Shown here: in pieces, positions 26,644-35,937 of the stretch
Position numbering within the stretch: position 1 is the stretch's first letter
How the letters are laid out: the number at the start of each line of letters is the position of its first letter
Assembly (NCBI RefSeq): GCF_001027545.1
Contig: NZ_CP009498.1
Coordinates: 1,116,001-1,180,000 of the forward strand
Reading direction: 5' to 3'
From: Endomicrobium proavitum
GTDB taxonomy: Bacteria > Elusimicrobiota > Endomicrobiia > Endomicrobiales > Endomicrobiaceae
DNA: 64,000 bases
Notes under the pieces: generated by a model
Told to the model about the DNA's origin: nothing
What the model saw: the letters and a program-made list of their open reading frames with translations, nothing else
Database searches by the model: none
Position numbers and translations under genes: made by a program

Positions 26644-27888
26644 TTAGTTTACCGCACAGCCGGTTTCGCCGCTTAAAATTTGCGAGAAAGCGCTGACTAC
26701 TTCCGGATCAAACTGTGAACCCGCCCCGTTTTGAAGCTGGGAAATTGCAAACTTTTTCGCAAGCGCTTTTCTGTAAGGTCTGTCGGAAGTCATAGCGTCG
26801 TAAGCGTCTATAACCGCAACTATTCTTGAACCAAGCGGAATTTCTTCGCCGGCAAGCCCTTGCGGATAACCCTGTCCGTTAAACCATTCCTGATGATAAA
26901 GCACCATCGGCGCCACAGGCGCTAAAAAAGCTACGGGAGAAATTATTCTGTTTCCTATTTCCGGATGTTTTCTGACAATATCCGTTTCTTCGGGCGTAAG
27001 CTTTCCGGGTTTTCTTAAAATATTTTCTTCAATTCCTATTTTGCCTATATCGTGCATTAAAGCCGCGTATTCCACATGGCGCACAATTACAGCAGGAAGA
27101 TGCATTTTCTCAGCGATAAGTTTAGCGTAATGTCTGGCTCTGTCGGCGTGATCGTAAGTGTAAGAATCTTTTGCGTCTATTGCTCTTGCAAGCGTTTGTA
27201 TCATTTCAAAATAAAAGTTTTGCAAATCGTTATAAAGCTCTATGTTTTCAAAAGTCATCGCCGCTTGATCGGCAAGAATAGTAAGAAGCCTGACGTCTTT
27301 ATCTTCAAAATTTTTTATTTCGCGAGACGCATTTACGTTTAAAACGCCGACAACTCTGCTTTTAACTTTTAAAGGGACGCTTAAAAAAGATTTAGAACTG
27401 TATCTGTCGTAAGCGTTAGGTCTTAGAAACCTTATGTCGGATTCTATATCTTCCACAAAAACAGCTTTGCCGTCTTTTGCCACGCGACCGGCTACGCCTT
27501 CGCCTATTTTCATTGTTACCGATGAGATAACGTCCGCCGGCAAACCTTTTGCCGCAGCTATGTAAAGCTCGTTATTGTCCTGATTTATAAACATTAAAGA
27601 ACCGGTGTTAGAGCCTATAAGCTCGCAGGCTATATTTACAACGGAATGCGCTAAATCTTCTTTGTTCTCCAAATCTTTCGCCGCTTCCTGGAATTCGTGA
27701 AGACCGGAAAGCATAGTCAAAAGACCGTCAAGCTCGGCGGAATTTTCCCGCAGTTTAACGGAAAGCTCCGCAATTTCGGACTCTGAATTTTCCTGCTGGC
27801 GGTTTTGTTTGCGGCGCAATCGTTCTACAACCACAAAAAGAGCGCCCAGCAAAACGCCGAAGAAAATTAAACTTATTTCGTTTATCAT
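26644..27888 (-). CDS. GAF/HD-GYP domain protein, probable cyclic-di-nucleotide phosphodiesterase
   Basis: This 414-residue protein has an N-terminal membrane helix (about 5-22), a coiled coil, a GAF domain (about 65-215) and an HD-GYP domain (about 225-400) with HADRARHYAKLIAEKM, the metal motif HDIGKIGI, HPEIGNRII, HQEWFNGQGYPQGLAGEEIP and DAYDAMTSDRPYRKAL. HD-GYP enzymes hydrolyse cyclic di-GMP or related dinucleotides; the residues needed are present. The GAF ligand is unknown. It overlaps the upstream GH57 gene by four bases. Confidence 0.88.
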   Translation of the reverse strand: MINEISLIFFGVLLGALFVVVERLRRKQNRQQENSESEIAELSVKLRENSAELDGLLTMLSGLHEFQEAAKDLENKEDLAHSVVNIACELIGSNTGSLMFINQDNNELYIAAAKGLPADVISSVTMKIGEGVAGRVAKDGKAVFVEDIESDIRFLRPNAYDRYSSKSFLSVPLKVKSRVVGVLNVNASREIKNFEDKDVRLLTILADQAAMTFENIELYNDLQNFYFEMIQTLARAIDAKDSYTYDHADRARHYAKLIAEKMHLPAVIVRHVEYAALMHDIGKIGIEENILRKPGKLTPEETDIVRKHPEIGNRIISPVAFLAPVAPMVLYHQEWFNGQGYPQGLAGEEIPLGSRIVAVIDAYDAMTSDRPYRKALAKKFAISQLQNGAGSQFDPEVVSAFSQILSGETGCAVN

Positions 27889-29471
27889 TGCGCGTACACC
27901 CTGTAATTTATATGGGCAAATATATTATTTCTGTCTTCAAGAGTTTTTAAATATTGCGCGTCTATGGAATTATTGTTTATCTGCTCGTATAAAGTTGTGA
28001 AGTTTGCTATATGTTCGCGCGTTCTTTTTTGCGCGTATTCCACCATTGTGCCGGTTGTCATTATAAACGCCCAGTCTGAAGACTGCGCCAAAAGAACTTC
28101 TCTTGCGCATTGGTTTAACGCCATTTCCAAAATGCCGTCCGCCGACGGGAAACGCTTCGCAAGTTCCGTCATTCTTTCGGCGGCTTTGTGAAGATGTCTA
28201 TATATGTAATCGTTTGACGAGTTAAGCCAAACTTCGTAATATCCTTTGTCTCCCCAAGACGACGCCGCGGGAGAAACAACTTGGTTTAACGGAAATTTTT
28301 CAAGATATTCTATCGGCGTTATCGGTTTTACAATATCCTGATCGCAATGCATTTTTCTAAACAAAAAATTTAAAAATTGAGGACCTTCAAACCACCAGTG
28401 TCCGAAAAGTTCCGCGTCGTACATAGAAACTACCAGCGGCGTTCTGTCTAATATTTCAGACAAATATTCGGCTTGTTTTGTTCTGTTAAAAAGAAAATTT
28501 CCGGCGTGGGTATCAGCCTTATTTTTTGCATCTTGCGGAGAATACGGCTGCTTGTCCGAAAGAGAAACTTTGCCGGTTATTTTGTGATATTTTATGCCGA
28601 TGTTTCGGCGAATGCCGTCCGAATGAAGATACGGTTTGACATAATCGTAATCTAAATCGTAACCTAAATCTCGGTAAAATTCTCTGTAATCAGAGTCTCC
28701 GGGATAGCCGGATTCGGCGCTCCAAACCTGCTGCGCGGTTTCCGTATCGCGGGCAAATGCCGCCACTCCCGACGGGGCGTAAACCGGCGCAAAAACTCCG
28801 TATTTGGGACGGGGCTCGGCGTATAAAATTCCGTGCGCTTCCAAAAAGAAAAAACGGATTCCCTCATCTTTTAAAATTTCGTCTATCCCCGGATAATACG
28901 CGCATTCGGCAAGCCATATTCCGCGCGGGCGTCTGCCGAAATGCCTTTGGTAATCGTCGCAGGCAACGCGTATTTGCGCTCTTTGCGCCGCAGGGTTATT
29001 CATAAGCGGAAGAAAACCGTGCGTTGCGCAGCATGTAATAATTTCAATTTTTCCGGCGTCCTGCAAATTTTTGAAACCCGTTAAAATGTTGCCGTTATAT
29101 TTTTCCCAAACTTGTTTGCACTCTTGAAATTGTTTGGCGTACATTTGCGCCGCGGGACGAAACTGCAAAGCGTTTTCCGTGCGCGCAAGTTCTTTTTCAA
29201 TAAGATCTATTTGCTTTTTTAATCTTTCATAATACCTTAACTGAAGCAGCGGGTCTGCAAGCATGTTTGCAAGAGTTGGAGTAATGGTCATGGTAAGTCT
29301 AAAATCTATATTGTCTTTAACGAGATTTTCAAAAACGTTAAGCAGCGGAAGATACGTTTCCGAGATAGCTTCGTAAAGCCAGTCTTCCTCAAGAAAATCG
29401 CTGTATTCGGGGTGACGCACAAAAGGCAGATGCGCGTGCAGCTGCAGACACCAGTATCCTTTAGGATTCAT
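27885..29471 (-). CDS. GH57 family 1,4-alpha-glucan branching enzyme
   Basis: From ATG at 29471 (GGAG five bases upstream) the product is 528 residues. It matches GH57 branching enzymes: GYWCLQLHAHLPFVRHPE at the start, the catalytic-nucleophile block GIWLAECAYYPGIDEIL, and the acid block SMYDAELFGHWWFEGPQF. A C-terminal helical region follows (about 420-520). It should form alpha-1,6 branches in glycogen, implying a storage polysaccharide. Upstream is a DUF4912 gene and downstream HD-GYP, all minus strand; the same neighbours occur in other deep-branching bacteria, from memory. Confidence 0.9.
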   Translation of the reverse strand: MNPKGYWCLQLHAHLPFVRHPEYSDFLEEDWLYEAISETYLPLLNVFENLVKDNIDFRLTMTITPTLANMLADPLLQLRYYERLKKQIDLIEKELARTENALQFRPAAQMYAKQFQECKQVWEKYNGNILTGFKNLQDAGKIEIITCCATHGFLPLMNNPAAQRAQIRVACDDYQRHFGRRPRGIWLAECAYYPGIDEILKDEGIRFFFLEAHGILYAEPRPKYGVFAPVYAPSGVAAFARDTETAQQVWSAESGYPGDSDYREFYRDLGYDLDYDYVKPYLHSDGIRRNIGIKYHKITGKVSLSDKQPYSPQDAKNKADTHAGNFLFNRTKQAEYLSEILDRTPLVVSMYDAELFGHWWFEGPQFLNFLFRKMHCDQDIVKPITPIEYLEKFPLNQVVSPAASSWGDKGYYEVWLNSSNDYIYRHLHKAAERMTELAKRFPSADGILEMALNQCAREVLLAQSSDWAFIMTTGTMVEYAQKRTREHIANFTTLYEQINNNSIDAQYLKTLEDRNNIFAHINYRVYAQ

Positions 29472-29497
29472 TTTTCTCCGGACAATCATGTAAGTTT

Positions 29498-30106
29498 TTA
29501 TTTGCGGACTGCGCGTTTTTTGCTTTTGCCGCCGGACGACGAAATGCTTATAATTTCTTCTTTGCGTTTGCGCATAAGTTTTACAAGTCCGTAAGAACCT
29601 TCCTGCAAGCCGCTGGGAACAGTTAAAAGCTTTTCAAATTCAGATTGAACCAACGCCCACTTTTGATCGGTAATGTCGGATATTCCGTGGCGCGGCATTT
29701 CAACAATATTAGAACGGGTGATAAAAACAATCTCTCCGTTTTTTAAAACGTAGCACAAATCAACGCACCATACGCGGTTGAACTCGCCTAAGTTTATGTA
29801 ACGGCTTTGGTCTTGAGCGCGGACTTTAACATCAAAATATTTGTTTGCGTTATTTCCGTTGAACCTAACGCCGGTAATATCGTAAATTCTAACGGCAAGA
29901 GAGTCGGCGTCAAAATTTGCTCCGTATTTTTCGGCAAATTTTAAACTTGTTTGGGAGGAAATTTCCCAATATACAAAAATGCATACCGGGTCTTTTGGCA
30001 AAACAACTATTTTTGTGTCGTTATATCCCGAAGGCAGGGCAAAATCACGGCGGGAAGGAGCGTCTTCTTGTTTGTTTTGAATTTTAGAACTCAAATTTTC
30101 GCCCAT
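29498..30106 (-). CDS. DUF4912 domain protein
   Basis: This 202-residue protein has the DUF4912 core from about residue 28: KIVVLPKDPVCIFVYWEISSQ, DSLAVRIYDITGVRFNG, YINLGEFNRVWCVDLCYVL. The family is often encoded beside GH57 glucan enzymes and may bind carbohydrate, but its role is unknown. The C-terminus is basic (KRKEEI, KSKKRAVRK). It is the first gene of the minus-strand operon running to 19933, read from the promoter at 30147-30175. Confidence 0.82.
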   Translation of the reverse strand: MGENLSSKIQNKQEDAPSRRDFALPSGYNDTKIVVLPKDPVCIFVYWEISSQTSLKFAEKYGANFDADSLAVRIYDITGVRFNGNNANKYFDVKVRAQDQSRYINLGEFNRVWCVDLCYVLKNGEIVFITRSNIVEMPRHGISDITDQKWALVQSEFEKLLTVPSGLQEGSYGLVKLMRKRKEEIISISSSGGKSKKRAVRK

Positions 30107-30146
30107 GACCTTTCCCCCTGTCTAAAATCATTCAATTTTCATATAA

Positions 30147-30175
30147 ATTTTATATCATTATGCCGTTTTAGTCAA
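30147..30175 (-). promoter_or_regulatory. Sigma-70-type promoter of the housekeeping operon
   Basis: On the minus strand TTGACT (30170-30175) and TAAAAT (30147-30152) are separated by 17 bases. They lie about 40 bases upstream of the DUF4912 start at 30106 and are divergent from the dprA promoter. Confidence 0.65.
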
Positions 30176-30183
30176 TTCTTTTT

Positions 30184-30213
30184 TTGACATTATTTTAATA
30201 ATTTGTTTATAAT
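30184..30213 (+). promoter_or_regulatory. Sigma-70-type promoter of dprA-topA-xer
   Basis: TTGACA (30184-30189) and TATAAT (30208-30213) are separated by 18 bases and end about 37 bases before the dprA start. Both hexamers are exact consensus. Confidence 0.75.
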
Positions 30214-30250
30214 AGCGAACATTGCCGCACAATATAAAGGTAAAGTTTAA

Positions 30251-31345
30251 ATGAACGAAGAAAAGTTAGCCGTTTTGGAATTATTTTTGGCGGCCGACAT
30301 AGGCGCCGTGAGATTTTTTAAATTACTTGAGGTCTTTGGAAATGCAAAAAACACGGTAACGGCATCTGCGCAAGAGCTTATGTCGGTTTATGGAATAGGC
30401 GAAAAAACCGCTTTGGCGGTTTCATCGCGCAAATTTGCCGCTATGGCCGAAAATGAAATTAAAAACGCCGACAAAAACAACATAAAAATTGTTTTTTACG
30501 ATGACGCGGACTATCCGGAAAATTTAAAAAATATACCGGACAAACCCGTTGTGTTATACATAAAAGGCGATTATATTCCGCAAGATTTTAACGCGGCTGC
30601 AATTGTGGGCTCGCGCAGAGCAAGCGCTTACGGCAAAAATGTTACCGAAGAATTTGCCGCGTGTTTTGCTCAAAATAATCTTACCGTTATTTCCGGGCTT
30701 GCCAGAGGCGTAGATTCTTACGCGCACAAAGCGGCTTTGGAAAATAACGGCAGAACAATAGCGGTTTTAGGAAACGGTCTGCTTGTAAATTATCCTCCTG
30801 AAAATAAAAAACTTCAGGACAAAATTCCGGAAAGCGGCGCGGTGATAAGCGAATTCGCTCTTAACGTGCAGCCAAATCCGGGAACTTTTCCCAGAAGAAA
30901 CAGAATTGTAGCCGCGCTTTCAAAAGCCGTTCTTGTAACGGAAGCGGTTTTGGCAAGCGGAGCTCTTATAACGGCAAAACTTGCCGCGCAATACGGAAAA
31001 GACGTTTTTGCGGTTCCCGGAAGCATATATTCAAACTTGTCAAAAGGCACAAACATGCTTTTGGAAAACGGAGCCTTTATAGCTTTAAACCCTTGGCATG
31101 TAACATCGCAAATTACGGGTACACCTATATATAATAGCGTATCGCAAAAAGACGCGCCTAAGTTAACTTCCGGCGAACGCAAAGTTTTAGAGTTTCTTGA
31201 AAATATTCAGGAAGGCGCGCACACGGAAACGATAGCGCAAAAACTTAATATTACAATTGCCCAAACAGCAGCTATTCTTTTTCAGCTTGAAATGAAAGAT
31301 TTGGTAAAAGCGGCTCCGGGTCAAATTTATATAAAAGTCAGGTAA
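30251..31345 (+). CDS. dprA: DNA-processing protein DprA
   Basis: This 364-residue protein binds incoming single-stranded DNA and loads RecA during natural transformation. An N-terminal helix-hairpin-helix-like region (about 1-65, VYGIGEKTALAV) precedes the Rossmann-like DprA domain (AIVGSRRASAYGKNV, ISGLARGVDSYAHKAAL, GNGLLVNYPPENKKL, FPRRNRIVAALS), and a C-terminal winged-helix (about 300-364). It heads an operon with topA and a Xer recombinase, a common bacterial order. It is also kept in species with no known competence. Confidence 0.95.
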   Translation: MNEEKLAVLELFLAADIGAVRFFKLLEVFGNAKNTVTASAQELMSVYGIGEKTALAVSSRKFAAMAENEIKNADKNNIKIVFYDDADYPENLKNIPDKPVVLYIKGDYIPQDFNAAAIVGSRRASAYGKNVTEEFAACFAQNNLTVISGLARGVDSYAHKAALENNGRTIAVLGNGLLVNYPPENKKLQDKIPESGAVISEFALNVQPNPGTFPRRNRIVAALSKAVLVTEAVLASGALITAKLAAQYGKDVFAVPGSIYSNLSKGTNMLLENGAFIALNPWHVTSQITGTPIYNSVSQKDAPKLTSGERKVLEFLENIQEGAHTETIAQKLNITIAQTAAILFQLEMKDLVKAAPGQIYIKVR

Positions 31346-31355
31346 AGGAATAAAA

Positions 31356-33578
31356 ATGTCAAAATATCTTGTTATCGTAGAGTCGCCGGCAAAAGAAAAA
31401 ACAATTTCCAAAATTTTGGGAAAAGATTACGCGGTTAAAAGTTCTTACGGGCACATTAGAGATTTGCCAAAAAATAAAATAGGCATAGACGTAGAAAATA
31501 ATTTTGAACCCACATACGTAAATATTGCAAGAGCTAAAAAAGTTATATCGGACTTAAAAAATGCCTCCGAAAAATCCGACAGAATATATCTTGCCACCGA
31601 CTTTGACCGCGAGGGCGAAGCTATTGCGTGGCATTTAAAAGAAGCGTTAAAACTTAGCGACAAAAAAATATCAAGAATAACTTTCCACGAAATTACGCCC
31701 GAAGCCATAAACTCCGCCGTAAAAAACCCAAGAGAGCTGGACATGCACCTTGTGGACAGCCAGCAGACAAGAAGAATTTTAGACAGGCTTGTAGGTTATA
31801 AACTTTCTCCGCTTTTGTGGAAAAAAGTAAAAATAGGACTTTCTGCGGGAAGAGTTCAGTCCGTTGCCGTAATGATTATCTGCGACAGAGAAGAAGAAAT
31901 TAATAAATTTGTCCCCGTAGAATATTGGGGCATTGAAGCGGAGCTTTCAAAAACGGATAAAAAACAAAACCCGTTTAAAGCCGCGCTGCATTCAAAAGCG
32001 GGAGTCCGCTTTGATAAACTTGCCATAAAAACAAAAGCGGAAGCGGATAAAATTTTAGCGGAACTTTCCGGCGCAAAATATATAGTTAAAACCGTTGAAC
32101 CCAAACAGCGCAAACGTTCGCCGTTTGGTCCTTATACAACTTCAACAATGCAGCAGGACGCTTCAAGACGTCTTGGTTTTTCCGCTTCCAAAACAATGAT
32201 GATAGCGCAAAAACTTTACGAAGGAATAAACGTAGGCGGACAAAACTCCGAAGGTCTTATAACCTACATGAGAACGGATTCGTTAAATATTGCAAAAAGC
32301 GTTCAGAGCGACACTTTAAAATTTATAGGCGCAACTTACGGCGAAAAATTTCTTCCGCCGGCGCCGCGAATTTACAAAACAAAATCCAAGGGAGCCCAAG
32401 AAGCGCACGAAGCCATAAGACCTACGCTGCCTTCAAGAATTCCCGAAAACATTAAGCAATATTTATCTCCGGACGAATTTAAACTTTACAATTTAATTTG
32501 GAAAAGATTTTTAGCAAGCCAAATGTCGGACGCTTTATACAACACGGTAAGCGCTGAAATTTCCGCAAACGATTACGTATTTAAAGCCTCGGGAAGCGCG
32601 CTTGTTTTTGACGGTTTCTTAAAAGTTTATGAAATTGACGACGAAGACAAAGAATCTAAACTTCCAAACCTTACGGCAGGCGAAACGCTGAATTTGCTGC
32701 AGCTTATTAACGAGCAGCATTTTACCGAGCCGCCGGCACGCTACAACGAAGCAAGCCTTATTAAAGCGCTTGAAGAACACGGCATAGGCAGGCCTTCAAC
32801 TTACGCGCCGACAATTAAAACTATTTTGGACAGATTATACGTTCGCCTTGAAGGCAAAAAATTTATTCCTACAAATTTGGGAATGGTTGTAACCGACGTT
32901 TTAAAAAAACATTTTGCAAACATTGTAAACGTAGAATTTACCGCCGGCGTTGAAGAAAAGCTTGACGATATAGCCGAAAACAAATTGGTTTGGCAAAGCG
33001 TCCTGAAAGATTTCTACGGACCTTTTGAACAAGATTTAACCGCCGCGGAAAAAAACTTGGAAAGACAAAAAGTAGAAGCTCCAAAAAGCGACGAAGTTTG
33101 TCCTAACTGCGGCAAGCCGATGGTTATAAGAGAATCCCGCAACGGACGTTTTTTGGGCTGCTCGGGATATCCCGAATGTAAAACAACAATGTCTATGGGA
33201 AAAGACGGAAAAGCCGCGCCTGCCGCCGAAGAGACCGACATGAAATGCGATAAATGCGGTTCGCCTCTTATAAAAAAACCGGGATTTAAAGGCAAAGTGT
33301 ATTTGGCGTGCAAAAATTATCCCGAATGCAAAACAACTTACAATATAGACAAAGACGGAAACAAAGTCATAAAACCGGAACCGGAAAAAACAGATTTAAA
33401 ATGCGAGAAGTGCGGTTCTATGATGCTTAAGAGAACGGGTAAAAGAGGACCGTTTCTTACGTGTTCCGCGTTTCCAAAATGCAGGAATTTACAATGGATA
33501 AAAACGGACAAACCTCCGAAAGAGCCCAAGACCAAGAAATCAAAGAAAGCGAAGTCTCCGGCGAAAACAAAGAAATAA
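31356..33578 (+). CDS. topA: DNA topoisomerase I (type IA)
   Basis: This 740-residue enzyme relaxes negative supercoils. It has the Toprim domain (YLVIVESPAKEKTI, YLATDFDREGEAIAWHL), the active-site tyrosine in GLITYMRTDS near residue 310, and three C-terminal four-cysteine zinc fingers (CPNCGKP..CSGYPEC, CDKCGSP..CKNYPEC, CEKCGSM..CSAFPKC). It ends with a Lys-rich tail (KTKKSKKAKSPAKTKK). The last 85 bases overlap the downstream recombinase in another frame. GGAA lies seven bases before the start. Confidence 0.97.
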   Translation: MSKYLVIVESPAKEKTISKILGKDYAVKSSYGHIRDLPKNKIGIDVENNFEPTYVNIARAKKVISDLKNASEKSDRIYLATDFDREGEAIAWHLKEALKLSDKKISRITFHEITPEAINSAVKNPRELDMHLVDSQQTRRILDRLVGYKLSPLLWKKVKIGLSAGRVQSVAVMIICDREEEINKFVPVEYWGIEAELSKTDKKQNPFKAALHSKAGVRFDKLAIKTKAEADKILAELSGAKYIVKTVEPKQRKRSPFGPYTTSTMQQDASRRLGFSASKTMMIAQKLYEGINVGGQNSEGLITYMRTDSLNIAKSVQSDTLKFIGATYGEKFLPPAPRIYKTKSKGAQEAHEAIRPTLPSRIPENIKQYLSPDEFKLYNLIWKRFLASQMSDALYNTVSAEISANDYVFKASGSALVFDGFLKVYEIDDEDKESKLPNLTAGETLNLLQLINEQHFTEPPARYNEASLIKALEEHGIGRPSTYAPTIKTILDRLYVRLEGKKFIPTNLGMVVTDVLKKHFANIVNVEFTAGVEEKLDDIAENKLVWQSVLKDFYGPFEQDLTAAEKNLERQKVEAPKSDEVCPNCGKPMVIRESRNGRFLGCSGYPECKTTMSMGKDGKAAPAAEETDMKCDKCGSPLIKKPGFKGKVYLACKNYPECKTTYNIDKDGNKVIKPEPEKTDLKCEKCGSMMLKRTGKRGPFLTCSAFPKCRNLQWIKTDKPPKEPKTKKSKKAKSPAKTKK

Positions 33579-34438
33579 TAGAGTCGTTTCTAAAATACTT
33601 AAAAGCGGAAAAAAACTTTTCGGACTGCACCGTTACGGCTTATTTTGCAGACATTGCGCATTTTGCTATTTTTGCGCAAAATAAAAATATTTCATTTTCC
33701 GGCGCGGATAAACACGACTTGCGAAAATATTTTGAAATTTTAAACGAAAAACATTTAAGCAAAGCCACCCTCATACGAAAATTTGCCGCTTTAAGAACTT
33801 TTTATAAATTTTTAATAATTAATAAAAAAACCGAAACCAATCCGCTTGAAGTTATGAGCGCGCCGAAAAAAGAAAAAAAAGTTCCCGAATTTTTAACCGA
33901 AGAAGAGATGAGAAATTTATTTGACACGCCTGATATTTCTCTGCGCGACAGAGCTATGATTGAACTTTTATATTCATGCGGTCTGCGCATACAAGAGCTT
34001 ATGGATTTAAATATTAACGATATTGATTTTCTGTCAAATGTTATAACCGTTACGGGAAAAGGCAATAAGCAAAGAGTAGTTCCCATTGGCAACCAGAGTC
34101 TTTCCGCTTTACGCGAATATATAAAAAACAGACGCGCGCTTGGACTTCCTTCGGATATTAATTCTCCCGCGTTTTTAAATAAACACGCCAAACGTCTTGA
34201 TCAAAGAAGCGCGCGGCGCGTTCTGCACAACTGGTTTATCAAAGCGGGATTAAAGAAAAAAGTCAGTCCGCACACGCTGCGCCACACGTTTGCCACGCAC
34301 ATTTTAGACAGAGGCTGCGATTTAAGAAGCGTTCAGGAAATGCTGGGACATAAAAATCTTTCAACAACGCAAATCTACACGCACGTTACAATAGAAAGCC
34401 TTAAAAAAGTTTACAAAAAGGCGCACCCAAGACAATGA
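33494..34438 (+). CDS. Xer-type tyrosine recombinase
   Basis: From ATG at 33494 (AGGA seven bases upstream) the product is 314 residues. No start codon exists after the topA stop before the first domain, so the overlap of 85 bases is required. The SAM-like core-binding domain (IIESFLKYLKAEKNFSDCTV) is followed by the catalytic domain with SCGLRIQEL (R), TGKGNKQRVVP (K), HTLRHTFATHIL (HXXR), LGHKNLSTTQIYTHV (H and Y). XerC/D proteins resolve chromosome dimers at dif. C or D cannot be decided from this window alone; the position after topA fits XerC. Confidence 0.92.
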   Translation: MDKNGQTSERAQDQEIKESEVSGENKEIIESFLKYLKAEKNFSDCTVTAYFADIAHFAIFAQNKNISFSGADKHDLRKYFEILNEKHLSKATLIRKFAALRTFYKFLIINKKTETNPLEVMSAPKKEKKVPEFLTEEEMRNLFDTPDISLRDRAMIELLYSCGLRIQELMDLNINDIDFLSNVITVTGKGNKQRVVPIGNQSLSALREYIKNRRALGLPSDINSPAFLNKHAKRLDQRSARRVLHNWFIKAGLKKKVSPHTLRHTFATHILDRGCDLRSVQEMLGHKNLSTTQIYTHVTIESLKKVYKKAHPRQ

Positions 34439-35340
34439 AAGAAAACGACGAGGCCGTCAAACTATTAATGGAAGAAACCGGCTGCGAACGCCGCGAGGCC
34501 GAGCTTGCCTTATCTCTTACCAACAACAACATTGAACAAGCTATAGCCACAATAGGCTTTCTTTTAAAATTTATTACGGTTTTTAAAATTAAGCTGATGA
34601 TGCCTAAAGAAAATATTTACGCGCTTGCGCTGATAGCGTTAAATATGAAAACCGTTGAAACGCTCAGGTTTTGCGCGGTGTTTTCGCTTAATCCCGCGAT
34701 ATACGAAGTGTCAACTTCAAAAGACTGGTTTTCGTTTGAAAAAGCCGTTTTTTCCGCAAGGCTTTCCGACGGCGCAATGGAAAGTTACACGCAGGGCATT
34801 GAAGAAAATTTAAAACTATACATTCAACAAACGGCGCGCGCCGTTGCGCAAATAGCCCATGAAGAAATAAAAACTATAATCCAATCTTTTTTTGAGCCCA
34901 CAAAAACAATTGTGGAAGTTGTAAGCGAAGAATTAAACTTAACGCAGTTTAAAAAACTGCCGGATTACGCTCTGAAAAAAAATGAAATTTCTCCCACGGG
35001 ATACGATGTTGGCTTTATAAAACTTGATACGGAACTTCTTGAAGACTTGCAAGGAAAACCGGCTAACGCAATACAAGAAGGCGACACGGTTTTATCTCTT
35101 ATAACCGACGAACGCGACATTGCGCATTACATAGCAAACTTAATCGGCGCAAGAAAAGGCGACACAATAATACCGCTTGCCGCCGTAGTAAAAAAAGTAA
35201 CGTCAAAAAACGACGATTATGAAATTCACTTGCATTATGCGCCGTCTATAACCGGCTACGCAAAAATAAATAAAGATTCAAAAATAAAAGTTTTAGACAC
35301 GTCAGAAAACCCATGGTGGAAAAAAATTGTTCCATGGTAA
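34435..35340 (+). CDS. Conserved-looking protein with N-terminal UBA/EF-Ts-N-like helix bundle
   Basis: I do not recognise this 301-residue cytoplasmic protein as a whole. Residues 3-45 (AVKLLMEETGCERREAELALSLTNNNIEQAI) look like a UBA/TS-N three-helix domain as in EF-Ts or NAC. The middle contains helices (about 100-165), and the C-terminal ~90 residues are beta-rich (GDTVLSLITDERDIAHYIANLIGARKG, IHLHYAPSITGYAKI). Its start overlaps the xer stop by four bases, so it is translated with the dprA-topA-xer operon, which suggests but does not prove a DNA or translation role. No signal peptide or membrane segment is seen. Confidence 0.6.
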   Translation: MKENDEAVKLLMEETGCERREAELALSLTNNNIEQAIATIGFLLKFITVFKIKLMMPKENIYALALIALNMKTVETLRFCAVFSLNPAIYEVSTSKDWFSFEKAVFSARLSDGAMESYTQGIEENLKLYIQQTARAVAQIAHEEIKTIIQSFFEPTKTIVEVVSEELNLTQFKKLPDYALKKNEISPTGYDVGFIKLDTELLEDLQGKPANAIQEGDTVLSLITDERDIAHYIANLIGARKGDTIIPLAAVVKKVTSKNDDYEIHLHYAPSITGYAKINKDSKIKVLDTSENPWWKKIVPW

Positions 35341-35364
35341 TGTTTAACTGGTAATTAATTTATA

Positions 35365-35937
35365 CTATTTTCCGCATTCTTGGGTTATGTGTTTTGACGG
35401 GGCGGTAAGGTTTTTAATATCTTCCAAATCTGTTTGCGTTAAAATATTTTTGTCGTAGGTTGTTCTGAAGAGATGCGGGATATTGCTGCTTTTTATTATT
35501 GAAATTGAATCCGCGATATTTTTCACGCTGCCTTTGTAAAATAAATTATATTTTGCAAAAGGCGCTTTTATATCCATGGCTATAAAATCTATTAATTTTT
35601 CCGCAATTAAACTTTTTAACACTTCCGGTTCTGCGCCGTTTGTGTCAAGTTTTACGGCGTAATTTAAATTTTTAACGCGTTTTATGAAATCTTTTAAATT
35701 TCTTTGAATCATAGGTTCTCCGCCGGTGATAACCGCTCCCTGCAAAAGGCTTTGCCTTTTTTTCAAAAAAGACAACACTTCATCTTCATCTAAAGATTTC
35801 TCAAACAATTCAGGATATACCAGCTGCGGGTTGTGGCAATACGGGCAAAACATGCCGCAGCCTTGCGTAAAAATTACAGCCGCAGTTTTGCCCGGATAGT
35901 CTATTAAAGATAGTTTTTGTAAACCGCCTATTTGCAC
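35365..35937 (-). CDS. nrdG: Anaerobic ribonucleotide reductase-activating radical SAM protein
   Basis: This 190-residue radical SAM activase begins at GTG 35937. It carries LQKLSLIDYPGKTAAVIF, the cluster motif CGMFCPYCHNP, and AVITGGEPMIQ. It should use SAM and a 4Fe-4S cluster to install the glycyl radical on class III ribonucleotide reductase, whose genes lie immediately upstream. The start overlaps the 59-residue glycyl-radical ORF by ten bases. It ends soon after KHITQECGK, roughly 30 residues earlier than the relatives I know, so the C-terminus may be shortened. Confidence 0.88.
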   Translation of the reverse strand: MQIGGLQKLSLIDYPGKTAAVIFTQGCGMFCPYCHNPQLVYPELFEKSLDEDEVLSFLKKRQSLLQGAVITGGEPMIQRNLKDFIKRVKNLNYAVKLDTNGAEPEVLKSLIAEKLIDFIAMDIKAPFAKYNLFYKGSVKNIADSISIIKSSNIPHLFRTTYDKNILTQTDLEDIKNLTAPSKHITQECGK

